The notes under the pieces were generated by a model. It was not told the origin of the DNA, searched no databases, and saw only the letters and a list, made by a program, of their open reading frames with translations. From the NCBI RefSeq assembly GCF_050947875.1, contig NC_134568.1, forward strand, positions 249,444,767 through 249,508,766: a stretch of 64,000 bases of DNA, read 5' to 3'. Positions 55,931-64,000 of this stretch are shown in pieces (the stretch's first letter is position 1; every line of letters begins with the position of its first letter). Position numbers and translations under genes: made by a program. Source of the DNA: Dermacentor variabilis (Eukaryota; Arthropoda; Arachnida; Ixodida; Ixodidae).

Positions 55931-57527
55931 TTAGCGTGTTGCTAGCAGGGTTTTCTCAACCGTTTTTTCGTCCACCGAGCGTAGTTCGGATTCGGTTACT
56001 GCAGTTACCTCTTTTGCTACTTCCGCTGGAGCAGCGTTTGCATTTTCAGCTGAAAGCGACGCGATTTTACGAGCTTGGCCTCCCGTCAGCGCCTGTACTA
56101 CGCCCTCTCCCAGTTTAAGCCCTTTGTCACGCAGTAACTGATCCAACCGATTCGAAAAAATGTAAGGGTACTGCAGCGACAAGAATTTGGAAACTGCAGC
56201 CTTGGTCGCGGGCTCCTCGAACGGTCCACTGATTTTGACTTTGGCCATGGGCAGACGCACCCTGTGTTCTTCTACAACCTGTTTGATCCATGCTACTTCT
56301 CCAGTGAAGTCATCTACCGTCACGTAGGATGGACAATGTCCATAGTGGCGGCACTGTCTCGCAGCACCCGGCATGGTTTACCATTAACTTGCAGGTCGTG
56401 AAGATATGGGCTTAAAAGTTCCATATTCTCGTATTTTTCATCCACGTAGGAGAAAACTACGCTAGGCTTCCCGCAGTTTACAGCGATATGTCCGAGTTTG
56501 TGGCACTTATAGCAGCGGATTGGTCTAAAAGATTCGAATTTTCTTTTCTGCTCTTTTTGTACGACTTCCCCGTTCGATTTCTCCTCGCTCTTTTCTGCGG
56601 GCTTTTCCGCCATGTCTACAGGCTCCGGTCGTCTAGTCTGCGAACCCTTTTTGAACGGAAATGGTTTCCGCGGTCCATATCGACCGTCTCAATTTCCGTG
56701 CCCGGCGTTCAGCTTTCTACGCGTTGCGTACTCTTCGGCTAATTCAGCCGCCCTTTCCCCAGTGTTTACATTTCCTCTGTCTTGCACCCACACCTTCACA
56801 GATTGTGGGATGCTTCTGTAAAACTGTTCTAGACACATGCATTCAATAATCATGTCTCTGCTCTCGTACGCTTCCGCGCTTTTCAACCACTCGACTAGAT
56901 TGGCCTTTAGGCTATATGCAAACTCTGGATACCCCTCGCTATCCTTCTTGCCCGTGTTTCTAAACCTTTGCCGAAAAGCTTCGGCTGAAAGGCGGTACTT
57001 CTTCAAAAGACTAGCCTTAACCTTTGCATAATCATATGCACCTTGTGCACTGAGTCTGGCGATTACTTCCGCAGCCTCACACGGCAACATAGACAGCAAC
57101 CGCTGTGGCCATGTACTCAGACCGAAGTTCATCTTCTCGCAAATCCTTTCAAAATTTCCTAGGAACAAGCCTATGTCGTTCCCGACCTCAAATGGTTTTA
57201 ACAGCCTGTCCATGCGGTATTATTCTGCCTCACTTGATCGTCCCAGCGCCCCCTTCAGTTCCTTGAGACAACTCCAAACGTTTGCTTTCAAGCTCAAGTT
57301 GCATTTTTTTTTCAACTTGCGCGTTCCTCTCTGTCCCGTTGTTCTCTCTCTTTGTTCCGTTTCTCTCTTTTCCTAAAAAGTTCTAACCCAATTTCAATGT
57401 CCTCCTCACTGGTTTGTTCGGAAATCAGCTTGAGCAATTCCGATTTTGGCATTTCCTTGTGTACCTCTAGGCCCAGTTCCTCACCAACAACCAACAATTC
57501 GTCTTTCAACAGTGTCCTAGACTCCAT
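55931..57527 (-). pseudogene. Element C gag and protease, 3'-truncated relative of element A
   Basis: The minus-strand gag starts at 57527 with MESRTLLKDELLVVGEELGL, the same SAP-like N-terminus as A and B. A charged stretch (RKREKRNKEREQRDREE) follows, then a break near 57312 and the capsid part from 57213 (LLKPFEVGNDIGLFLGNFER, WPQRLLSMLPCEAAEVIARL, LLKKYRLSAEAFRQRFR). The knuckle is CYKCHKLGHIAVNC (about 56515-56475). The protease site reads CRVLRDSAATMDIVHP, again D-S-A. The conserved block LQYPYIFSNRLDQLLRDKGL follows. Sequence homologous to A ends near 55931, so integrase, RT and the other LTR are missing. Damage is light, which suggests a fairly recent copy truncated by rearrangement. 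Confidence 0.85.
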
Positions 57528-57727
57528 GATTGCTGCTTTACTGCCTTGGTCCTGTTCGCTAAACCTACCTAGGAAAGCACAACCTAGCTAACAATCAACT
57601 ATCCAGTTTCCCTACTGTCCTAAACAGAACAACCACAAAATGAAGCCTAGCGAGTCAAAGCAAGAACCAAGCCTCACCGCAGACACAGCACCACGTCGCA
57701 AAGTCCGTCTCACCGCTGCCAGCCAGT
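57528..57727 (-). other. Leader and primer-binding site of element C
   Basis: On the minus strand the LTR is followed by AACTGGCTGGCAGCGGTGAG, close to the element A site (TCTGGTTGGCAGCGGTGAG), and then a leader of about 180 bases to the gag ATG. Confidence 0.65.
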
Positions 57728-58520
57728 TGTAATGGTTGGGGTCGGGCATGAAATAGATGGTAGCTGGCCCATGCCGACGTCCAACTCATCCACGCTGAAG
57801 ACGTTGAAAGGAGGGACCTGTCCTCACCGAGAACGAGGAATATATGATTTATTTACAGTATCTACATGAGAACGTTACAGTTCATCAGTCTAGCATGACT
57901 GAGAGAGAATGCACACTCCGCAGCCGCGCAACCGCTGCTTATAAACACTCTGTCCTCCCTAGATATCTAGGGGGCGAAAACGGCCGTTCAACCGTCGACC
58001 AATTCGGAGCGTCCAAAGACATCGTAGCCGATCCGCCCTTGAGGGGGAGGGTTTACACACTCGCTTCCGCACAGGTTTCACTGACCACACCAAGGTGAGA
58101 GGGTTTTCGCAGACACGGCTCTTGCCCCGAGCAGGCGCCTCTTGGTCCCAGAGTTCACCCCGCAGACAGTGGCCGCCTGCGTCTGTCCATTGACTGACGA
58201 CTTCTAAGACCCGTGAGACGGCGCCGCAAAATACCTTCTTCCAGGAGTTCCACCGCTTGTGACGGTTACGGTGACGTTGAATCCACTAACAATACATGGT
58301 CCGCCGACTGCGTGTAGACATCCCGGCGTCGTTCGGTTGGGGACGCCGCGCATTGTGGTCCTTGCAAAGCGAGTCGTCGCAGCAGACATGGTGGCGCCAA
58401 CGGGCTGGGGACTGACGTATTGTCGTCCTTTCAAAGCGAGTCGCCGCTGTAGACTTGGTGGCGCCGTTTGGTTGGGGACTGTCGCTTCCCCGAAGATCGC
58501 CAGCCTCCGCAGGTCGAACA
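57728..58520 (-). repeat. 5' LTR of element C
   Basis: A 793-bp LTR, TGTTCGACCTGC...ACCATTACA on the minus strand, co-linear with the solo LTR at 44041-44824, which fixes its ends. The minus strand carries TTTATAAG at about 57937-57944 and TGTAAATAAATC at about 57847-57858, giving TATA and polyadenylation signals. A TGGTGGCGCC(A/G)-type block with GGGGACTG is duplicated near 58390-58480. Confidence 0.8.
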
Positions 58521-58529
58521 TTAACGCCT

Positions 58530-58770
58530 TCACAGACCATAGAGGCTGACTGAAGATCCTGAACTCTGTTCCCTTACCCGGCTATTGATCATTATCTTTG
58601 TCTTCTGCATATTAATATTCAACCCCACTCTTGCACTCTCTCTGTTGAGGTCCTCAATCATTTGTTGTAACTCGTCTGCAGTATTGCTGAATAGAACCAT
58701 GTCATCGGCAAACCGAAGGTTGCTGGTTCGCCGTCGATCCCTACTCCTGAGCTTTCCCAGTTTAATAGCT
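58530..58770 (-). pseudogene. RTE-like LINE reverse transcriptase fragment
   Basis: The minus strand codes LLNWESSGVGIDGE and, after a frame change, LRFADDMVLFSNTADELQQM with GLNINMQKTKIMIN, the FADD-box region of an RTE-type reverse transcriptase. It ends on the right where the CTCTCT tail of an I-clade LINE begins (about 58771) and on the left just beyond LTR C. Confidence 0.7.
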
Positions 58771-60281
58771 CGAGAGAGAGAGGGAGAGAGAGAAATAACG
58801 TTTATTTGCACTCGGAAAAAGAACCCCGAGGAGTCAAGAGTCTTCCTGTCTCTTCGGCTTGCTCCTCCTTTTTCAGCTGGCTGATGCTCCTTGGAGTTCA
58901 ACGGTGTCCAGGGCCATGCGGATCTCTTCTCTTTCATCCTCTTCCTTCGAGCTGGTCATTAAAATCTCCCAGGATTGTCTATCCCTATCTGGTTTATTGT
59001 ATCTAGGACATGTCCATATTATGTGGATCATGTCCGCCTTTGCCCCGCAGTGTTTTCAATTCATGTTCTCAGTGTTACCGTGCCATCTCTTCGGAATGTA
59101 GGGGTTGCAGATCACCCCCGCTTGGTGTTGCCTCCATGTTGTCTCTTAATTCTTTCTTACTTAGTTTCTTATGCTCCTGTGGCAGTGTTTTCCTTTCCAT
59201 TCTATAAGAAGTAAAAATTTCGCTGTAAGTGTTTATACCTTCTTCTTTCTGTTGGGGCTCCCTGGCTGGAAAGGCAGCATTGTTGCACCGGTGAATAAGC
59301 TCTCGGGTCAATGCGTTCGCTTTCTCGTTGCCGGACGAGCCTTCGTGGGCAAGAGTTCATATAAGGTTTACTAATGCTTCTGGAATTGGTCCTTTCTCCA
59401 CTACGTTAGTGCCTCTTTGGAGATTCTCCCTGCGGTATAATTCCTGATGGCTGTTTTGGAATCTGACACTATGATTTTGACCCCTTTTTGAGTTAAAGCT
59501 AGTGCTATGGCCACCTCCTCTGCAACCTCCACTTTGTTTTGCGTGGTGCTGCAGCTCTTTGAGTTCTCACCGTTAGCCTGTGTCGTCACTGAGAGGAAAC
59601 CTGGTCTGCCTTCGTAGAACACCCCTTGCTTTTTATCTAGCGATTTTTGTGATGCTTTAACCCTGTCTTTCCTCCTATCCTGGTGTGGACTGGGATGTAT
59701 GTTCTTTGGAAATGGTTGTATGTGTATCCTGTCTCTAATTTGTAACGGAATGGCTCCTGTGTTTCTCACTTTGTTGTGGGTTTTGTCTACTTTTGCTTAT
59801 CAGACTACTTTTGCTTATCATTAGTCTTTGTTGCTGGGAGACTAGTGTGGCTTCGATCAACTCTTCTATAGGGGATTTGAAATGCCCATGTTTAGTATCC
59901 GTTGCATAGATGTGCATGGTGGCAGGTTTAGGGCTGTTTTAACTCCTTTCCTAATGAGGATTTCTATTTTGTTTTTCTCGGCCTTTGTTAGTTTAAGGTA
60001 TGGTGTTGCGTATGTGATCTTGCTGATCGCGAAGGCCTGGGCTACCTTGTTGGTGATCCTTCTGAGGAGTCGACATGTTTGGCTTACGCTCATTTCAAGC
60101 TTTCGGATCGTTTCCGTATATCTTTCATTGTCCTGAATGTGCAGGCCTAGCACTCGTATAGCTTTTACGTTTGGAATCGCGTCCCCGTTAACCATGAGTT
60201 TTATCCCATGGTCAGGGGTTTTCTTTTGCATTTTCTGTGGGCTGATGAACAGAGCCTCCGACTTCGTAGCTGAACATTTAA
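58771..60281 (-). pseudogene. I-clade LINE ORF2, RT end, RNase H and tail (left of MITE)
   Basis: The minus strand reads from the MITE: CSATKSEALFISPQKMQKK, IRVLGLHIQDNERYTETIRK, ISKITYATPYLKLTKAEKNK. A frame change near 59870 follows, then RNase H pieces (GVFYEGRPGFLSV, VAEEVAIALALTQKGVKIIVSDSKTA) with Glu where the first catalytic Asp is expected. A C-terminal knuckle region (HCGAKADMIHIIWTCP, about 59060-59005) comes next. CAAATAAACG at about 58800 and a CTCTCTCTC tail mark the 3' end, inserted into the RTE fragment. Confidence 0.75.
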
Positions 60282-60787
60282 AGGGACCACTAAAGTGAAA
60301 CAATAAATCAGTTTATACTAATAAAGCGTTGTTTGAGAACCCTGCAGGCAGTCATTCCAAAATAATAGTTTGATTACTATATGAGAAAATGAAGTTCGAA
60401 GTAGCAGTATTTGAATTTCGCACCGAAATCCCGACGCCGGTACGTCACTGTGACGTCAGGGATTCCAAAGTATGTTTTAGCATTTGGGCCGCGTTGGCTA
60501 AGTAAAGGTTCCCGAAACTTGCCGTGTTTAATATTTGGTTCCTTTAGAACACAATGTAGTCAAGCTGTACCGCTATATAATTAAGTAGGCCCTAGAAGAT
60601 GCCATCAAAATCCATAACGTCACAGCGACCAGGTGCGGGAACTTCAAGGAGGCTTCGCCACCCGTATTTCGTTCACGCGCTTTTTCTGGCTTACCAAGAG
60701 TCTTATCATAGTAAGAGTGGTGTTTTTGGCGTCATAGAAAGGTAATTTACTGATGCAAAAGAAATCATTTTTCTCTTTAGTGTCCCT
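60282..60787. mobile_element. piggyBac-type MITE flanked by TTAA
   Basis: A 506-bp element has ends AGGGACCACTAAAGTGAAA and TTTTTCTCTTTAGTGTCCCT, imperfect inverted repeats of at least 18 bases. TTAA flanks both sides (60278-60281 and 60788-60791). The interrupted LINE frame reads AGLK on one side and CSATKSE on the other; removing the element and one TTAA joins them in frame. No coding content. TTAA targeting is characteristic of piggyBac transposases. Confidence 0.85.
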
Positions 60788-60791
60788 TTAA

Positions 60792-62396
60792 GTCCGGCTT
60801 TTTCTAAGCGCTCTTCAATTCTATTGATCGCCTTTTGCAGCGTTTCTTCTCTGTGGGCGTCAATGCCTCTATTTATCCATAGGGTGATGTCATCCGCATA
60901 GATCGTATGTTCTATACCCAGTAAGTCCTTAAGTTTGTGCGGGAGTCCCATCATTAGTGTGTTGAAGAGAGTGGGTGAGTGCACAGAGCCCTGCGATGTT
61001 CCCTTGTTGCTGAGCTCTACCCATTTCTCCTCGTTACCCCTATACTGACCACTACCGTTCTGTCAGTCAGAAAGTCCTTTATATACTCGTAGGTACGTCT
61101 CCCTACGTTTAGGCTAATCATTTGTTCTAAGAATGCATTGTGGTCTACGTTGTCAAACGCTTTGGCCACGTCTAAGCCAATGATGGCATTCGTGTGCTCT
61201 GAAGCCTATCATCGTGTCAGGGTACATATCTTGATCTTCCAAGTACCTGTTGATTTTAGATTGTATGGCGTGTTCCATTAGTTTCCCGACACATGACGTT
61301 AGGGATATTGGTCTGAGGTTTTTGAGACTGAGCTTTTTCCCTGGTTTTGAAATTAGGACTAATTTAGCATCCTTCCATTCTTTATGGATTTTACCCTTGT
61401 CCCAACCCTCTTGCATAAAATTGGTTAAGTTTACTGTTGACTTGTCTAGGTTCCTCAATATACGATTGCTGATTCCGTCCGGTCCTGCAGCTGTTTTCGT
61501 TCTTATTTGATTCAGCTCGGCCCTAACCACTCCTACCGTGACGGGGCTATCCAAGAGGGAGTTTTCTTCCCCTTTGTAGTCCGGTAGTGTTTGTTGCGGG
61601 CCGCATTTAAGATATCTATCCTTAACTTCGGCGAACAATTGTCTATTACTGCCTTCATATTTAATTATACACTAGTTTCTGCATGTTTCTATGTGTCTCT
61701 GATTTGCTGCTTTGGGCTTTGGGGATCTACTAGGTGCCTCAATAGTTGTCATGCGTTTGATTTACCAATTTTGGGATCCATCTGTTCCCATGTGCTATTC
61801 CAATTTCGTTTCGTGAGTTCAAGTGCGTATTCTTCAATCTCTCCGTTCAGCTGCGCTAATGCCCTTCTAATGTTTCGATTGCTTCTATTCTCCTTCAGTT
61901 TTTGCTCTAGCTGCCTCTTTTTCCTGCATGGTCCGACCATTTTCCAGTCTACTATCTCTTGCGTTTCATCTGTCTCCGCCTTCTCGGTGGCCTCTTCAAC
62001 TGCTTCCAAGAGGGCTTTGCTCCAATTGCCTGCATCTTTGAGCTCCTCTTTTTCGGCACATTTCTGCTAAAGAGGCACCAATTTACCACTTCGATCTACT
62101 TGAGTTTGGGACTTGGTATGCCGTGTTCTACCACCGTCTCTATTCTGTGGCCGCTTCCCAAGTCCTCTCCCGTGTTACACCATCGTGCGGTTATGTGTCC
62201 CCCTATGAGAGTAAGGTCCTGTGTGGTGTCCCTGGAAATGCTATTTCCTTTTCTCGTCGGGATTTGAGGACCTGTTAGTGTTAGTCCATGCTTGGAGATA
62301 CTATCCCATAATTATCTGTCTCTTTTGTTGCGAGGTTTTGTACCCTCAAGCCGTGTGTCGCGCGTTAAAGTCTCCGACTATGACTATGAGCAGGCA
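60792..62396 (-). pseudogene. I-clade LINE ORF2, endonuclease end and RT (right of MITE)
   Basis: Right to left on the minus strand: VIVGDFNARHTA near 62380 (endonuclease), SRDTTQDLTLIGG, then DWKMVGPCRKKRQLEQKLKE and an RT with KTAAGPDGISNRILRNLD, LVLISKPGKKLSLKNLRPIS, LTSCVGKLMEH, PTLFNTLMMGLPHKLK and HTIYADDITLW (the catalytic YADD at about 60900). Frame changes occur near 62070, 61640, 61150 and 60985. The 5' end is truncated inside the endonuclease at about 62396, against a G-run repeat. The predicted order joins 58771-60281 after the MITE is removed. Confidence 0.8.
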
Positions 62397-62688
62397 CGTA
62401 CCCAAGGGGGGGGGGGGGGGAATTAAGTGGCATACCCCCCTCCCCGCCCACGCCACCACTCCTCACACACATTCATAAAGCGCCGACAAATCAATCAATT
62501 CGGCGGTCAACATTTTGCTGCCTTTTACAGCAAAAGCTGTATATGACTAACCTTCCGTAGTTTTTTCGGCTTCCGTCTACAGAAAAAATCATCATGTGGG
62601 CCGATCCTGGTGATAGTGCAGAAAGGGTCAAGCTCGATGGCACATACCCCTGTGGGCTCGGGAACCTGTAACGCGCCCTTCGAAATCT
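62397..62688. other. G-run repeat and unassigned DNA
   Basis: A run of 14 G at about 62407-62420 and nearby CCCCCC tracts recall the G/C-tract repeat at 20106-20283. No gene is visible. Confidence 0.45.
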
Positions 62689-63031
62689 TCGGGATGGGCC
62701 CACGTTTGGGGAATGCTTAACGCCTGCTTCACCTCCGCCGCGGGTCGGCCCGGCATATTTCACTACTTTCGGGATGGACCCACGTAAGCGGAGCGCTCAA
62801 CGCCTGCATCACCTCCGCCGCGGTTGGGCCGGGAACTGCACTAACTTCGGTATCGGCCCACGTATGAGGAGTGCCTAATGCCTGCTTCACCTCCGCCGCG
62901 TGCCGGCCCGGCATTGCACTACCGTCGGGATCGGCCCACGTATGGGGAGTGCTTAACGCCTGCTTCACCTTTGCCGCGGGTCGGCTCGGCATTGCACTAC
63001 CTACGGGCCGATCCGCGGCGGAGGTGAAGCA
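62689..63031 (-). repeat. 78-bp minisatellite with open frame
   Basis: Four tandem units (62689-62768 of 80 bp, then 62769-62846, 62847-62924 and 62925-63002 of exactly 78 bp) share TGCTTCACCTCCGCCGC and GGCCCACGTATG blocks. A partial unit in inverted orientation follows (GCGGCGGAGGTGAAGCA, about 63011-63031). On the minus strand the 78-bp units keep a reading frame with a 26-residue repeat (AAEVKQALxxPHTWADP), within a 120-codon frame from 63091 to 62729. The two-base-longer unit lies at the end of that frame. It could be part of an exon of a repeat protein or only a satellite. Confidence 0.75.
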
Positions 63032-63272
63032 CTTTGCTTTTTGTTTGAGAGCTTTGACTGTCTTCAGCTCTCGCATCCATTCCATCTTCACAGAGTGGAA
63101 TGGTTGTCAATTTTTTTCAGTCTTCTTGGATGACGGTAGTTATCGGCATCTCCTGGGGTGTGAAGGCCAGTTTTCTTATCGATTCAGTGCGCGCGTGATT
63201 AAATCCAGATGAGTTCAGTTGTCACCATCTATTCAACGATCACGCGCGTCGCTGTTGCTTCGTTAGTTCAAC
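63032..63272. other. Unassigned DNA
   Basis: No feature that I can support between the minisatellite and the candidate exon. Confidence 0.4.
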
Positions 63273-63445
63273 CTTCTGTGTTTAGACTGATCCAAAGACC
63301 AGGAAAGGGATTCGGTTCGAAGTCAGCTAGCTGGCCTGTATGCTCGTGGAACGAGTTGCGGCCGGAGAAAACGCCAGTTGCGTTTAACTTTTCCTTTTGC
63401 TTCATTATTTCCTCGAGTGACGGCTCGCCGCGACGCTGGCAGATC
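63273..63445 (-). CDS. Candidate internal exon, function unknown
   Basis: On the minus strand a T-rich stretch ends in TTTTCTAG followed by an open 173-base segment that closes at ACAGAAG/GT. The segment codes ICQRRGEPSLEEIMKQKEK and then NPFPGLWISLNTE, with mixed codons and no stop. The composition looks protein-like: charged helix, then an aromatic/Pro segment. No domain is recognised, the donor (GTTGAA) is weak, and no neighbouring exon is visible, so this could be chance. It is one of only two places in the window where a host coding sequence seems possible. Confidence 0.25.
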
Positions 63446-64000
63446 CTAGAAAATTTCATATACCCGCGACATGGGTTAGATAAGGTGGAAAATAAAGTAA
63501 TGCGAAACAGCGTCCGTCATCAGACCCTGCAAATACCGTTAAACCCAGAAGCAATATGACTGTCAGCCGTTACCTCGTCTGGCTTTTTCCTAATTGTACA
63601 GCACTTTTCGTGCAATATTGGCAACTGGAAACAAGAGTCGCAAGGAGTTGAGAAATTAAGCGATCTACTAAGGGAAAGCGCCGAGGCAACAGCTAAACAG
63701 GAAGGAAAAGCGAAAATTAACAAATTGAACCATTGTTTGTGAAAATATTTATGGATCAAGATCTTTTTATTATAAAACGAAGTAGACAAAACGCGGCCGG
63801 AAGTGGAGAATAATTCCGTATGTTTGGAATGATGCTTCGACAGTTATCAGTCGAGCCGCCTGACGTAGCCACTCCTCTGCTGTGCTAACGTGGGTGGTTT
63901 TATAACCTTTCGCAGTGGGCGCAGTACGTCTAGAGTCGCAGCGTCCTGCGCTCTACGCGGGTGTAACGGGACTGGTGACTACGCATCGCTACGCAATTTC
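63446..64000. other. Unassigned DNA at the window end
   Basis: No gene, RNA or repeat is recognised. Short open frames on both strands have no support. Confidence 0.45.

Overview
The window looks like repeat-rich nuclear DNA of a hard tick (Ixodidae; a metastriate genus is my best guess). The reasons are two copies of a tRNA-derived SINE resembling the tick Ruka family, I-clade LINEs ending in the CTCTCT-type tail common in ticks, ZMYM1-like hAT and piggyBac-type relics, and long TA/TG microsatellites. The species call rests on memory, because no search was possible. No host protein gene can be called with confidence. Two weak host candidates are a 66-codon secreted-peptide frame (25220-25420, minus) and a possible exon (63273-63445, minus).

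Layout. 1-5400: unassigned, with one diverged inverted pair. 5408-17772: an I-clade LINE (ORF1, then EN-RT-RNase H ORF2) split by a nearly pristine LTR retrotransposon, element A (8878-15656; 723-bp LTRs with two visible differences; GCAT target duplication). 17773-27440: small DNA elements (G/C-tract cruciform, deleted mariner, two long foldback elements, a MITE). 27501-32691: Ty3/gypsy element E on the minus strand, inserted in a TA microsatellite. 32692-35195: microsatellites, a SINE and a Tigger-like transposon. 35196-41644: element B, a decayed relative of A, inserted in an older gypsy remnant (D). 41645-48600: LINE, LTR and gypsy fragments, a solo LTR with intact target duplication, SINEs and another LTR fragment. 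48940-51272: two Ruka-like SINEs. 52181-54823: a dead hAT transposase split by a SINE. 55931-58520: 5' part of element C, a third relative of A. 58530-62396: RTE and I-clade LINE remnants, the latter split by a TTAA-flanked MITE. 62689-63031: a 78-bp minisatellite.

The most notable system is element A. One uninterrupted 1497-codon ORF encodes a gag with an SAP-like N-terminus and CCHC knuckle, an atypical protease (D-S-A in place of D-T/S-G), then integrase, and only afterwards reverse transcriptase and RNase H. RT and integrase are of Ty3/gypsy type, but the order is that of Ty1/copia. This arrangement is known as the gmr1 type, which as far as I recall was first described in deuterostomes. 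Element B keeps the same order, and element C shares the gag and protease features, so a whole lineage seems to be present. The rest of the window is a layered record of insertions: several events can be ordered because the interrupted reading frames and target duplications are still visible.
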